Positions 1-13,028 of a DNA stretch of 64,000 bases are shown in pieces (position 1 is the first letter of the stretch; each line of letters begins with the position of its first letter). Location of the stretch: the NCBI GenBank assembly GCA_963932465.1, contig OZ010787.1, forward strand, positions 17,811,936 to 17,875,935, read 5' to 3'. The DNA is from Maratus speciosus. Taxonomy: Eukaryota; Arthropoda; Arachnida; Araneae; Salticidae. A program made the translations under genes and the position numbers. The notes under the pieces are model-generated. The model was not told where the DNA came from and ran no database searches. It saw only the letters and a list, made by a program, of their open reading frames with translations.

Positions 1-1700
1 CCTCTCCCAAAAATGTCAAACATGAAATAAAAAATTTGCTGATATTTTCCTTTTTGTTTGAGATAAATTTGTGTTTTCCACCTATCATTCAATAGAATAG
101 CCGCTCTCTTCTCTTTAGTTCCATACTAGTGCACAGTGACGCCACATTATGCCCAAAGAGGTGAAAGGGGCTAATGGGGTGACCCATTCCTAAATAGTCG
201 AAAATGAAATGAAAAAAAGACTGATTTTTTTCTTCTTGTTTGAGATAAATTTGTAATTTTTCTTCTGACATACAGCGAAATAGACATTCTCGTTAAACCC
301 ATATTAGTCCATACTGACATCACAGCATACCGAAAGAAGGGGAGGCGGCTGATGGTCTTACAGCCCCCCTCCTCCCGAAATAGAAAAATATTGCTTTTTA
401 TTCTTTCTGTTTGAGATAAATTTGCATTTTTTTCTCCTATCATTCAACAGACTAACCGCTCTCTTCTCTTTAGTTTCATATTAGTGCACAGTGACACCAT
501 ATTATACCCAAAGAAGTAGACAGGGGGTGAGGGGGTTACAGCGCCTCCTAAAATAGTCGAAAATGAAATGAAAAATGTGCTGATTTTTTTCTTTTTGTTT
601 GAGATAAATTTGTAATGCAATTGTTTTCTGCAATACAACGAACTAGACGTTCTGGCTAGTCTCATATCAGCGCACAGTTACACCACAGTATACCCAATGA
701 GGGGAAGGGGGCTGATGGGATTACAGGCCTCCTTTCGAAATAATCAAAAATGAAATGAATAAAAAACTCCTGTCCTTTTCTTTCTTTTGAGATAATTTTT
801 TAATTTTTTGTTCTGCGACGCAGCTATTCCGGTTAGTACCATATATTAGTACACAGTGATGCCCCAGCATATACCCAGTCGATGGGAGCGGGGATATGAG
901 GTTACAGCTCCATTCCACCTGCGAAGAGATCGCAGTGAAATGAAAAAAGGGCTGATATTCCTTCTTTTTCAGATAAATTTGTTTTATTTTCTTGCATGCA
1001 ATGAATTTGTTTTTCTCGTTAATCCAATATCCTCCTCAGTCCTGAGACCAAATTTACTTGAGACCACAAAATCCCTTTTCAAAAGACTGAAAAAACTGAA
1101 ACCGTGTTTTACTGGATAAATGAAAACATATATGCTCAGTTCAAGAGACCTACAAGTAAATTTGACAAATCTAAAAGTAGTTTAATTTAAGGAGTTTAAT
1201 TTCTCTCACAGTCGGTGGGCGCCAAGATAGTCAATGCAGAAGTATGTTAATGCACAGTAACACCATAGCTAATCTCAAGTCGATTTCCGCTAAACCGGTG
1301 CGGAAGAGTTGACTGTAAAAGTAGCTTATTAACTTTCATTTTTCAGTCGCATCTCCATGTCATACCGAAATATGGGGGTGGGGAAGGTTGAAGGGATTAA
1401 GCCTCTTTTCCCTGCCAAAATGGTCGGAGTTAAATGATAAAAAAATTTCCTTCTTACTTTTTAGATCAATTCAATTATATTTATATATATATTTGTCATG
1501 CATCGCAATTGTCTTTCTTGTTAGTCCCATATTTGTGCATAGTGACACCTTAGCAAATCTCTTCAGAATTTTGTTTAAGTCGGAAGTCAGGCACTATATC
1601 GGAAGAGTACTACGGAAGAGCTAACTGTGAATGATATTAATTAACTTTCGTTTTTAACACTCGATTACTTTCTCGTATCTGTAAGATACACAGTGACTTC
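1..1700. repeat. Tandem satellite, unit about 182 bp, running off the left edge
   Basis: A landmark containing GAGATAAATTTGT recurs near 60, 242, 413, 601, 789 and 970, giving steps of 171 to 188 bases. Each unit also carries a block about a GTGCACAGTGAC-type motif and a purine-rich GGGG stretch. Units after about 1110 are recognisable only in part (near 1330-1400 and 1460-1620). Short open frames on both strands here follow the repeat period and show no protein family, so I do not call genes. The array begins before base 1, so its total length is unknown. Confidence 0.8.
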
Positions 1701-3160
1701 TTGTTTGATTGCAACGACATCTTTACAGTTCGGTAACGTCCAACCCCCCCCCAACTTATCTTCCTATTCTGTCCCAACTTTGAAGCCAGTATTTTTCATC
1801 TGGAACAGTTTAAAGTCCTTATTATTACTTCTGAAATGCACAAATAATAAACAAAGTCGTTATTTTATATATGTGTATAAAAATATTTTGTGTATAAAAA
1901 AATATTTTGTGTTTGTTACAATATTAATTTATTGTTAAACAAGAACCGTAGCCAGAATTTAGTTTCGGTGGTTGGAAGAACAATTCTATAGATTTTAAGC
2001 TATAATGACTTTCTTTTAAATGAAAGTACATAAAAAAAAAAAACCAGGAACACCTTTCAACATATTTCGACGTGGGACGGCCTCAGGATCGAACCCCTCC
2101 CCGCCCCCCCCCTTAATTTTTTTGGGGACCATTTCTCAAGAATCGCGATATTTTTTTAAGTCCGAATTTTCGGACTGATGACCGAATTTTTCAAATTTTC
2201 GGAAAATTCGAAACAAAGTCACCCCTGCCCCTCCCCTTTCCCCCCTGTGGCTACGGCTTTATTGGCAAAAATGATTTATGTTTATAACACAATTCAACGT
2301 GTTTCGTAAGATTTAGAACATTATGGAAATTTAAGTCAGCCCCCACCCCCGAAATAAAATCCTCGGTACGCCGCTGTGACTACATCATATTTAAAAGATG
2401 AAGTCATATTATTTCCGTATTACTGAATATATGTAATCATAATAAATTTTGTATTCATGCATTTTTGCATAAGAGTGCAACAGCTATTTCACCAAGATCT
2501 GATTATCTATAAAACTAAATATAGTACGAACGTACCTCATTTGCTATGTTTGACGTACAATTTCCGACTTGTTTAACATCCAACACATACATTATTTCCA
2601 TATTTTTATCTCTGAATAGCGGACACCTCCGAATAACGGACACATTTGGCATTCTCAAGGGGTCAAACATTCAGAGATTTTACGGAATTTAAAATGTCAG
2701 GCGAGTTTTTCTCGTCATCGGTACTGGTATTTCTACTTAACCAGTTTTAACATTTCAAAATAATAATAATAATGAAAGTTGTTCATCGGGGTGACTCTGC
2801 TCCTCTGATAGTTTTCCACTCAATGTTTATTTATTTTAAATCATTTGAGAATTGAAAAAAAATACTATTGTTTTCAAAATCACGAGAGCAAAAACAATCA
2901 TAAAATTTGAAAATCCAATTTCTCTCCCTTTTCGGGCGCCCATGTTTGTCGAACTCTCAAATGAATAATAATGTTTCAAACCCGCCCCGTACAAAACCCG
3001 TGGCCTCACCACAGGTTAATCAAAGTTTTTTTCTTATTTATTTATAAACTAGTCTTTCGTAACTATTACTTCTTGCACGAAACAAAAGAAGATTTAAAAT
3101 ATATATATTTGATAGTGTAGCAAATTTTCACTTTATAGGTAGTGTGGTGCTTCAATGGAA
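1700..3160. other. AT-rich non-coding stretch with C-runs
   Basis: I see no gene. There are C-runs near 1745 and 2103, and a possible degenerate repeat bounded by CCGTAGCC near 1947 and GGCTACGG near 2252, which could be the ends of a small inverted-repeat element. The inverted ends match over only about 8 to 10 bases, so this stays a suggestion. Confidence 0.4.
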
Positions 3161-3164
3161 TTAA

Positions 3165-3383
3165 CCCCTTAACGGTTGCGTTAAATTACAGTGTAAAAAT
3201 TCAAATTTCTTATTGACACCACTTTTTTGAAAAAGAAATGATCGCCTTGTTTAATGACAGGTAAAATGACACAATAATAAAGTCAATTACACTATTCTAT
3301 AAAATTGGTGGGAATCGAACAAATCAGAATAATCTGAAAAAAAGACACAGCCCGTGAATATGACGAGAGCGAGAATTAAGGCG
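3165..3383. mobile_element. TTAA-flanked MITE (piggyBac-type), 219 bp
   Basis: TTAA lies on both sides (3161-3164 and 3384-3387). The left end reads CCCCTTAACGG and the right end, on the other strand, reads CGCCTTAATTC, so the terminal inverted repeat is short and imperfect. There is no coding potential. TTAA target duplication is the hallmark of piggyBac-superfamily transposition. Similar elements of about 195 to 220 bp occur at 19990, 34847 and 36357, which supports the call. Confidence 0.6.
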
Positions 3384-3535
3384 TTAAAGCTATTTATTTA
3401 TTACAGATAGGAATAAAACGCCTTTTAATTAAATTTCTTTTATAATGAATTTCTTTTTAGGTATACAAACTAAAGTTTTCGGAGTAAATGACTATGTTTC
3501 AGAACAATAAATAACGTAATGTTCATTTTGGTTAT

Positions 3536-3608
3536 GTCCTCACAGACCTCAGACCTCACAATCTATGTATTGCAAGACCAGCGCTTAACCGACTGAGCTA
3601 CAGAAGGT
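3536..3608 (-). repeat. tRNA-like fragment, pseudo-tRNA or SINE head
   Basis: On the minus strand the stretch starting near 3606 contains TAGCTCAGTCGGTTAAGC, a good A-box and D-arm, followed by an anticodon-arm-like GCGCTGGTCTTGC. The expected T-arm (GGTTCGAATCC) is not recognisable downstream, so this is not a functional tRNA. A tRNA pseudogene or the head of a tRNA-derived SINE fits best. Confidence 0.55.
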
Positions 3609-3745
3609 ACGGAAACATTCCCCTAAAAGTTGAACAGAAGAAATTACGCGCACGAATACAGAGGTGCAATTTCGGTGAAATTTCCATAAATGGCGGAAAA
3701 ATATAGTCCGATTTTCATGCTTATTATATAACGAATAAGTGCCTT

Positions 3746-3965
3746 CCAGGAAACAAGCATGGTCTTATTGGGTTCATCTAGAATAGATTCATATTATATA
3801 TTAATTTTAATAAGATCGCCCATGTCATTTTCGGAGGGAAAAAATGTGAAATAAAAAGAAAACTAGAGTTTTTCCGGAAACAGCTGTTATCTTATTCCCT
3901 TTACATAAAACAGATTCATATTATATATCAATTTAAAGAAAATCGCCCGAGCCGTTTTCCAGATT
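3746..3965. repeat. Short direct duplication, step about 126 bp
   Basis: The block starting TTCCAGGAAACAAGC at 3746 recurs, diverged, as TTCCGGAAACAGC at about 3872. Both copies go on through a GATTCATATTATATAT segment and end near ATCGCCC. I see two units only and no coding potential. Confidence 0.6.
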
Positions 3966-3969
3966 TTGA

Positions 3970-6240
3970 CATTAGGAATTTCTTCCATCGCTTTCGCTTT
4001 AAAAATGGCTATTTAGATCTAAAATATACTGCACGTAGAAATGAAAAAATTTCAGAATAGAATTAGACTGCAGATATAAGACTGTTCTAAAAAAATCAGA
4101 ATAATAAAAGCCATATTTGCTGAGTTATTGAAAGGCGGCTTTTCGGGTTTTCTTTGAAGTCGAGTTAGTTGTATATATGAGTTCCGCCATCTACGAATTC
4201 TACGATACGATACTATACGATTTTAGGCTTAAGGATGCGTCACTGGAATACTATCGTCTTCCATGACATTTCCATCATAAATAACCCAGTTCTTTACGAC
4301 ATTTATTTAATTTCTTTTATTAAATAAAATTTCTGGAATTAAACGTGTTTAATTGAAAGGACCACACTGTAAAGCCACTTGTCCTCAGTATGTTAATATC
4401 TCACATTCAAAATTTTACAAATGAAAATTATTATAACCAGAGGAGTCAAATTTCATTTCTAAATCTGCTCTTTCTGAATCACTATTTTGATTGTATATAT
4501 GGTATAGCATAAGAAGATTCTCCAGAGAAACTAACTCAATATCGTTGAAAGTCTGAAATATGTATATTATACTATTATATACACAACATAAATATTTAAT
4601 ATCTTTGTATTTTGAATAATTCATTCAAAACTATAAAACAATTTCGTTTCTATTTACATTTAACATCTTTTATAAATTGGCATTTTTCCATTAAGTTGTA
4701 ATCTAAATGTTGTATTCTTTTTTATATTTAATATATTATATTTAATATATATACATATGTATATAATTACAATTCATCATCTATTTCCATTTACTAAAAC
4801 TAGTAAATCTGCAGATCAGGAGCCTCAACGTCATCTTTGCAAGTCATTGTTTTTTAACACTCATTGCATAGTATTCAACTTCCTACAAATCGCTTTTTAA
4901 AGTTTTCAAATTACATAAATATTTATGAGCATACAAGATACTTCGTAAAGTTTCAGAAATTAAAAGTGTTAAACAAGTGGTTATACATTGATGTTCTGAA
5001 ATTCTGATGAGCTACTTATTCTGGTAACTTTTTAAATCAAAAATTGCATTTCTTCAGGGGGGGGGGCTCTGCCCCCCTGAACCCCCCGTAGTCTATTTAA
5101 ATTTACATTCGTAATTTTTTATTGATTGTGCGGATGGTTATACTATATCTTAGATTTTTTTTACGCTGTGATTTATAAGGATAAGCATAAGTTTTTTTAT
5201 AAATTAATAAAATTTAAATTTAAAATAAAATATTCATCTTAACCGTACACAGACAATAAATCTTAAGTGACGCCAAAAATGTAACCCTAAAATCCGCTAC
5301 ATTCGGCACAGCACAACGACGTGCTTAAAAAAAGGAAAACCGGATGAAGTCAAAGAATTTGGTCCCTGTTCCACGTGCTTGATTTGTTTGGGCCGAATGA
5401 GGGCATTTAAATCTGAGCGAGAACGCACATCGTATTGCAAACAGTTTTTACGGCATACTGCACCTCCATCTATCTCTTTCCTCCGTGAATAATAGTTAAT
5501 TTTATTTTACCCAAGATCTTTTTATTCCAGCATCTTTGTTTTTGATAAGTGACGTCTAATTCACCTGCTATGCGTACTTACTCAAAACTTTTCATCTTGT
5601 TATATTAAGAAATACTCGAGAGTTTTCTTTTTATTTCCAATATGCCGCCATATTAATTTTCTATTCTTAATTTTATTTTTCATTTTCCTGTTTCACGACA
5701 AAACATTTCAATTGAAAATTGTTTAAAAGAAAATATTATTCCGGGTTTTGATATTATTGGCAACAATTAAAGAAATATTGGTAATTGTTATGGAAAAATG
5801 TTACGTTATTCTCTATGAAAATAATGAACTTTTGTATTTTTAAGCAAAATATTTCAATAAAATAAATAAAATAAATGAAATATTGCCTATTTTTATTTCT
5901 GGGCTAAAATCCATCTATATGCAAAGATACAAATGCATTAATTCATCCGTTTTGACGTTGGCTTTACTCAAACATTATACACGCACTTATACTAATAATA
6001 TTAGGACCAAATACGTTGCTAGGCAACAGAGAAAGAAAAGGAAAAAAATGAAATATGCATTATGTCAAATTGATAAAACAAAATCCTTTATATTATTGGA
6101 AAACATGCAATTCCCACCAATATTATAAACCTAATTAAAAAAATCTCGCAAATATATTGACAAAATTTATTGAAATAATTTAATAATGTTATTTAAAATT
6201 TTCAGCATCAAAAATTTACCATTTAAATCCATTTTTCATG
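3970..6240. other. AT-rich non-coding stretch
   Basis: No gene or RNA is recognisable. It holds A/T-rich simple sequence near 4730-4765 and a G-run/C-run hairpin at about 5057-5094 (GGGGGGGCTCTGCCCCCC type) that resembles a fragment of an interspersed repeat. Small open frames (for example 4415-4624 minus and 5883-6128 plus) match no family known to me. Confidence 0.4.
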
Positions 6241-6244
6241 TAAA

Positions 6245-6545
6245 CCACTTCTTTCATCAAATGAAAATCTGAAAATCGTCTGGCTTGCCATAGAAAAGCA
6301 TTATAGAGCAAAATAAAATGTTCCATATTTCCCGAACGAATGAACCAAATTTAACCAAAAACTGTACAGTTAAGTCCGGGTACCTCATCAACATGCCCAG
6401 TGAATTTCAAGCCGATCGGATGCTTTTTGCGGCAGTTATCGCGGAACAGACAGACAGACTAACAGACAGACTACCAGACAGACTAACAGACAGACTAACA
6501 GACTGACTAACAGACAGACTAACAGACAGACTAACAGAAACCAAA
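6245..6545. repeat. Interspersed repeat fragment ending in a 12-bp minisatellite
   Basis: From about 6446 to 6537 the unit CAGACTAACAGA is repeated with small changes, roughly seven times. The preceding 200 bases, including GCCGATCGGATGC, look like the tail of an interspersed repeat that ends in a GACAGACAGA tract. The open frame across 6318-6506 reads through the minisatellite and is not a gene. Confidence 0.65.
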
Positions 6546-6820
6546 ACTTTTCGTGTCTCCACAGTAAGCCTTCACTGACGTTTCGGCAATTAAATTAATA
6601 AATTTAGCTTCAATACATTACATTGACATTATACAAAATAAAAATGGAACCTATGACTTGTAACACAAAATCAAGTACAATACCACTAATTCACTAACAC
6701 ATTGCGGACGATTAATCCATTTATAACACGAAAAAACAGCAAATTTGATTCAATAACAAATTAAAGGCAAAAGATACAAATAACCAGCGAAATAATGTTG
6801 AACCATTAAAAGGCGTATAA

Positions 6821-7250
6821 TCTATAATAATAAAATAACAGATCGCTCTGTGTGTGTGTGTGTGTGTCGGCGATGGCTAGCAAAATCTATGGCACGTACG
6901 AGGTTCAAATTTTTTCTGAAGAGAGTCCAAGGCCTCTCCTAATGCACCTGATTTTCACAATTTTAATATTCTAGTTAATAGCTGAGTAATTAATTTACAA
7001 ACGCAACTCACTTTCATCAAAAATACGCCTTTTTTCTCGGCTTTTTTTAATCTGCTTGCTTTCGGCTGGTTGGTTGTATAAAGTTTTCTCAGCAGAAATT
7101 AAATAAACCGGGATAGCAATGGGTGTGTTCAAGATGCACGCGCGCCGCGCGCGTGAGCTCAGGAGGCAGGAACATGGAGTGGGTCTTTATCGTGGATGGA
7201 ATAAACATTCAGCGCGTTCAGGAACAGATCATGGATTTCATTAATTATAG
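6821..7250 (+). mobile_element. Helitron-like 5' end, truncated
   Basis: TCTATAATAATAAAAT begins at 6821 after an A. It leads into GATCGCTC, a TG microsatellite (about 6850-6867) and GGCGATGG. The same order of parts starts the better-preserved copy at 7521. Helitrons begin with TC and insert between A and T, and both copies satisfy that. No 3' end was found for this copy, and it seems to stop before the tRNA-like sequence at 7290. Confidence 0.5.
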
Positions 7251-7287
7251 TGTTAATTATAAAGGTAATCTGTTGCAAGTGAAGTGT

Positions 7288-7395
7288 AAGCTAGACGGCT
7301 GAATGGATAGAGCATTGAGCTCGAGACCAGGTGTTATGGGTTCGAATCCTTCGCGGTCCCAAATAGTATGTGTTTTTTTTTTTTTTTTTTTTATT
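7288..7395 (+). repeat. tRNA-like sequence followed by a T-run
   Basis: GACGGCTGAATGGATAGAGC (A-box region, about 7296-7315) is followed about 35 bases later by GGTTCGAATCC (B-box, about 7340) and then a run of about 20 T from 7373. The acceptor and T stems do not pair well, so this is not a functional tRNA. A tRNA-derived SINE head or pseudogene is more likely. Confidence 0.55.
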
Positions 7396-7520
7396 GATTG
7401 CTTTATATTTTTCATATAATATAAGATAATGAGGTATTTCTCGATGAAAGTTTTAGATTTGAACGTCTTTTGATATTCAAAGTTTCCTTTCAAAGTGATA
7501 TATATGTATATATATGGTTA

Positions 7521-10127
7521 TCTATACTAATAAAAGAACAAATCGCTCAGTGTGTGTGTGTGTGTGTGTGTGTGTCTGTCGGCGATGGATAGCCAAAACT
7601 ATAACTCACGTAGAAGTCTGAAACTTCAGGAGTGATTGTTCCAAGACACGTCCTGATGCATCTGAGGCTCAGATTTTTAACTTTTAAGGGCCGAGGCCCC
7701 TGGACCCCTTTAAGTTTTTATGCGCTAAATTGTTAATAACATGCCTCTTTTCTATCCGATCTTCTTCGTTTTTGGGGTGAATCCTCCTTTCAGTTTCTGC
7801 GCCATTTCTACATTTCAATTAAGACCCTGGCACCCTTGCAAAGGGTCCGGTACAGGGCCCCTTGAAGTTTTAGTGCACTAAATTGTTAATAACATACCTC
7901 TTTTCTATCCGATCTTCTTCGTTTTTGGGGGTGAATTCTCCTTTCAGTTTCTGCCCCATTTCTACATTTCAGTTAAGACCCTGGCAACCTTGCAAGGGGC
8001 CCAGTACAAGGCCCCTTGAAGTTTTAGTGCACTAAATTGTTAATAACATGCCTATTTTACATCGGATCTTCTTCGTTTTTGGGGTGAATTCTCCTTTCAG
8101 TTTCTGCCCCATTTCTACATTTCAGTTAAGACCCTGGCACCCTTGCAAGGGGCCCGGTACAGGGCCTCTTGAAGTTTTAGTGTACTAAATTGTTAATAAC
8201 ATGCTTATTTTCTATCCGATCTTCTTCGTTTTTGGGGGTGAATTCTCCTTTCAGTTTCTGCCAAATTTCTACATTTCAGTTAAGAACCTGGCAACCTTGC
8301 AAGGGGCTCAGTACAAGGCCCCTTGAAGTTTTAGTGCACTAAATTGCTAATAACACGCCTCTTTTGTATCCGATCTTCTTCGTTTTTGGGGTGAATTCTC
8401 CTCTGAGTTTCTACCACATTTCTACATTTTAGATAAGAACCTGGCACCCTTGCAAGGGGCCCGGTACAGGGCTCCTTGAAGTTTTAGTGCACCAAATTGT
8501 TAATAACATGCCTCTTTTCTATCCTTCTTGGGGCCCTTGGTGCATCTTCTTTAAAAATGATCCGAATTACTTTCATTTTTCTTTACCATATTTCTAGCGT
8601 CATCAGATTACATTAAAAACTGCTAAAAAGTGTATTTATACCAAACTACGTGCCACTTAAGTCCCTCACCCTTGGTACCCGGTACAAGGCCCCTTGAAGC
8701 TTTTGCACCATAAATTATTAATAAATTGCCCCTCTTAATCCGATTTTCATTTTTGATACATTTTTCCATTTACTTATTCTCCAGTTTTTATATTTCAGTT
8801 AAAATCTGGGGCACGTTAGGGCCCTGTAGGTCCCGATCCAGGCCCCCTTGAACTTTTTGTGTGCTATGAATCTTTTACACCCTAATTTTCTCACCTTCTC
8901 ATTGCATACTTTTAAAATTGAGTCTTAGACTCTTCCCCCTAGATCAATACCCTCATATTTTTATTGGTGCTCTAGGGGCTCCCTTTTAAGCATTTACCCC
9001 ATTTTCGCGCATTTTTAAAAAATATTATTCTAAAGATTATTTCATACCCTATGATTAATTTTGACCAATTGAAGATCTAAAACGCTGAGTACTAAAACAT
9101 TTAAATATGTTTTCATGTTACGGCCCTGCTCTCAACTATCAGTTGGGCTATTTCTTGCCCCCTGTTATAGCTCCCTTAAAAATGGTCCGATTCACGAACT
9201 TTTTTTTTTTTAACAACTTCTTAAGTTCTCCAGCTACTACATGAACGACAAAAAAATTCGAAGACTTCAGCTACCACAAATTTTGAATATTAATCGTCTT
9301 CTTGGGGCCTTTGTTGCAGCTTCTTTAAAAACTATCCTATTCTATTGCAATTTTCTTTAACATAGTTTTAGCGTCTTCCAGCTAATTTAAAACCCCTAAA
9401 ATGTTTTCTTATACCCAATTATATTACAGTTGAGAACCTGGCCCCCAGGGCCCGGTCTTTCTTTATACCTCAGCTACCACATTTTTTCGAACATTAACCT
9501 CCTTTTTCAGCATCAACTTACATCTACTCACTACAGCCGTAAATTAAAATTCGCGTTACTTTAAAGGTAACTTTAGATAAGGGATTTCATCTGTTTATTA
9601 AATATCGTGTTAATGCTAACAGTAATTCATGAAATTTAGAAGGTGGGGAGGCATCTTCCAGCGCTTGCTGGCGCGTTATTTCCTTGGGTTTAAGGGCTCA
9701 ATTTCAACGGGATTTGCTGCCTTGAACTTAGATTACAATTCATCTACTTTCTGTATTATGAAATTTTATCTTAGGCTTTAGTGACCAACATTTTCTAACA
9801 TTAATGGTGCATTCTTTTTTTTTTTTTTTTTTTTTGGTTTCTGTGGGCTTGATTCCTACGAGGTTTGGCTCACTCAACTTGGTTTTCGATTGTCTTCGGC
9901 ACGTGCAGGCACTTCCGGTAAATACTGCCATAGGTAGTGGGGATCTATATTACAGATTCGTTTGGAAAGACGTTTGATGGGAACACAATAGAAGGTGCGG
10001 AAATCAATGGGCGCCTCCGAAATTAGGTTCATTTCAAGAATTTCCAAAGATATAAAATCATACAAACTTAGGTTTTGTTTAAAGTTATTATTTACAAACC
10101 ACGGGCAACGCCGGGCGGGCCTGCTGG
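7521..10127 (+). mobile_element. Non-autonomous Helitron-like element, 2.6 kb
   Basis: The 5' end TCTATACTAATAAAAG follows an A at 7520. The possible 3' end has a GC-rich segment with short hairpin potential (GGCAACGCC core, about 10104-10112) and finishes CTGG at 10124-10127, matching the CTRR rule of Helitrons. A very similar 3' end lies at 20280-20300 and finishes CTAG. Inside are a long TG microsatellite (about 7549-7576) and a tandem array. No Rep or helicase coding sequence was found, so transposition would need a helper. The base after CTGG is C rather than the expected T, and I cannot show that both ends belong to one insertion. Confidence 0.55.
7692..8530 (+). repeat. Tandem array, 154-bp unit, inside the Helitron-like element
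   Basis: The landmark TGTTAATAAC recurs at about 7731, 7884, 8039, 8191, 8345 (one change) and 8499, with steps of 152 to 155. Each unit has a GGCCCCTTGAAGTTTTAG block and a GATCTTCTTCGTTTTTGG block. Weaker relatives continue at about 8690 and 8860. Internal tandem repeats are common in non-autonomous rolling-circle elements. Confidence 0.85.
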
Positions 10128-11310
10128 CAAACAAATAAAAGATCAATTGGATGGATGTATCAGGAAGCTTATATAGCATTTCACTTCATCGGGATTACAT
10201 GCAATACAAATATAAGCAATACATAGTCGATTTCTGCAAAAGAATCCAGCTATAAGCTAAAAATTGAATCCCTTTATGCACCCGATCGACTGTAATCCAA
10301 AAAGTATAAATTTACCATGCCATATACATTGAATGAAATAAATAATTAATCAATGCAAGATCCGTAATAATGAACTATATACATATATATGTGTGTGTGT
10401 GTATCGATTACTCTGATAGTTATTAAAATAAGTTTATAATACATATTGATAAATTTTAATCTAATTATTAATAGTTCACTTACACTAGACGAAAGATGGG
10501 AAGTTTGACTCACGTCAAACACACAAAAGCAATGGTCAAGTATTCCTCAGCTGCCGTTTTGAAAAAAAGGAGGATAAAAACATATAGCAATACCTATAAT
10601 CAATATCTTATATTTTAAATCATTCATTAAATACACTTTAAAGCAAAAACATATTCATTAACTTTATTTACAATTCGAATAGGAGGTTACGACTGTCAGT
10701 TCAAAACTTACTTTTCTTTGTGGGGAGGAAGTGGGTCCAAAATTCCACGTTCCTTTTTTATTAATACTTCAGATGTCTGAAAAACAATATTAACTAGTAG
10801 AAAAAACATACGATTCTCCTATCTTGCGCTTACCAACAAAAAATAAAATAAAATAAAGCAGATAGAAAGACCTCCTCTTTAGTCAAACATGAATAGTTTT
10901 CCTATATGATTTATTTTCATCTTGTTTTAGGGGATATTCTATCGAATTTTTTAACTCATGCGAATGTTCGAAATTGCACAATTTACTGAAACATAAAACA
11001 TTAACAACATATATATATATTCTCTAAAACGATCATATACCTGTTTATATATATAATTTTAAATCTTGTCTTCATAATTCTGTATATCGTAATATAATCC
11101 TTAATCATTTATATAGAATAAAGTGTTTATGTTCTTCTCATCTAATTAACAATAATATTAAAAAACTAATTTATGATGCATTAAATCATGGTTTTCCAAA
11201 AAAATTCATATATTCTTTAATATATAATTAGTACATAAATGATCTTAAAAAACAAATTAACACATGCGTAAAAAAATTACAAAAAAATTTATAAAATAAG
11301 AAAATAATTG
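10128..11310. other. AT-rich stretch without a recognisable gene
   Basis: A TA/TG microsatellite lies at about 10378-10402. I found no protein motif and no terminal repeats in this stretch. Confidence 0.35.
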
Positions 11311-11314
11311 GCTA

Positions 11315-11512
11315 TTTCCATGAATACTTGTAGTGTAAGTCACATGCTACGATTTTTGGCTACCAGTATTTTATAACGGAAAAAATGTCACTTATTTTAT
11401 GCGGGATATCTCATTAATTGAATAAGGCCAAGCAAAGTTTTCGAAAATATCGGTGGCCAACAAGCATAGCCGTTGTCAGCTATGTGACTTACACTACAAA
11501 AACCCATGGAAA
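11315..11512. mobile_element. MITE with about 30-bp terminal inverted repeats
   Basis: The left end (TTTCCATG then TTGTAGTGTAAGTCACAT) is matched in inverse at the right end (ATGTGACTTACACTACAA then CATGGAAA). The internal 140 bases have no coding potential. A target duplication is not clear, so the superfamily is unassigned. Confidence 0.65.
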
Positions 11513-11514
11513 AA

Positions 11515-12755
11515 ATTAAAAATTGTAAAATAATAATAAAAAGTTATTATAGACGGTTTGGTGGGTAGATGTTAGAGTACGGAGGAGGGTGGCGTTGCCT
11601 GGATAATACGCAATGGTTCTTTTTTTTTTTAAATGGGGCACTTGATTTATAACTACGTTGCTAATACACATTTTATAATGGATGTTGATTCGATACTTTT
11701 ATATGTATAATGGTGTAGTTATATTTATATATTTATCAATTCATATTAAATTGATTCATATTCATTAATATTTAATAAAGTTAACGATTAAATTGTATTT
11801 AAATTTTAGCCTACTCAGGACAATATCATACTGATTTCTAATAGTATACTATCTTAAATGATAATAAAATGCATAATGAGTGTATTTGTTATACCTAATG
11901 CTATGACAGTATGGATTTTAATTTGGTAACTTGTTTTTTCTATTTTCCCTCTATCCTTTTTAATCTTGTTTCATTTTGAACTTAATTGGTGTTCAATGGT
12001 TTATTTCTCAGTTTTATATGTGTGGAAGTCCCAAATTCATATTCTTTAGCTAATTTATGGCTAATATAAAGATGAAACCACACATTTTATTTGTGGAACT
12101 TAAGGCATTTTGGACCCGATGATTCTGTCTAAGTTCTACAAATTACCATCATTCCAATTCTGTTATTCAATTTCTGCTGTTTTTTACTTATGTTTTTGGA
12201 ATCTATGTTAAGTGTGTTGAGGGGAACTGTATTTGTTAATGTCATTTTATACAAAATTTCACAGTTCTTGTTGGTGGTCGGTAATGTTTATTTAATGGCT
12301 ATATATATATGTGTGTGTGTGTGTGTATTTCGTTCCCAAGAAAAAAAAATTTAAATTTTGCAAAAAATATATATAATAAAACTTTTTGTAATTATAAATC
12401 CCATGCATAGTCTGCAAAATTAAAAATTTTTTATGGTGATTGAAGTTCTTCCAAAGTACTTTTAAACAATAACTTTTGTGACTATCTCTAAATAAAATCT
12501 GCATAAAAGTATAAAGATGTCATCGGTCACCCATAAATTTTGAATGAAGAATTTTTAAACTCTACAAAGAAATCACCATTCTTTCAACGGAAAAAAATAA
12601 AAACAGAATGTGTCAAACGCTATTAATCAGTTGAAATGTTTCTTCTTTGCTTGTTAATTTTAGACGGAAATTATTTTAGTTATTGCGTGCATTCTCATTT
12701 ACTAGAATAAAAATATTACCTTTTATTGGTTTTGTTCTGTTCGTGAAGCTTTGTC
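11515..12755. other. AT-rich stretch with a TA/TG microsatellite
   Basis: The microsatellite lies at about 12300-12326. I see no gene; the minus open frame at 12292-12504 covers simple sequence. Confidence 0.35.
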
Positions 12756-13028
12756 TTAACCCTTTGTAGTCGTATCTAAGGTTTATACACTGGCGGAAAA
12801 AAAAATCCCAACACCAAGAAAGACTTGTGTTAGATAAACGAAATTTAGTAGGCATGTTTATACATCTGAAAGAGGACATCGATTGAAATTTCGCGCTTCG
12901 CGCATAAGTGTGGCGCTAGTGGCGCCACTCAGAACTTGCAGATCAGGTTTACTTTAAATGCGTGCTGTAAAGTTCATGGGCGTTATTTAGCTACGAAACG
13001 TGACGTATTGAGTTGATGTTAGCCAAGA

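Noticed and set aside
5057..5094. G-run/C-run hairpin that looks like a terminator
   Set aside because: This is eukaryotic DNA, and the sequence resembles a fragment of an interspersed repeat.
6446..6537. CRISPR-like array
   Set aside because: It is a 12-bp minisatellite without spacers, in eukaryotic DNA. The 154, 175, 182 and 327-bp arrays likewise have no spacers.
7288..7360. Functional tRNA gene
   Set aside because: A and B boxes are present but the acceptor and T stems do not pair.
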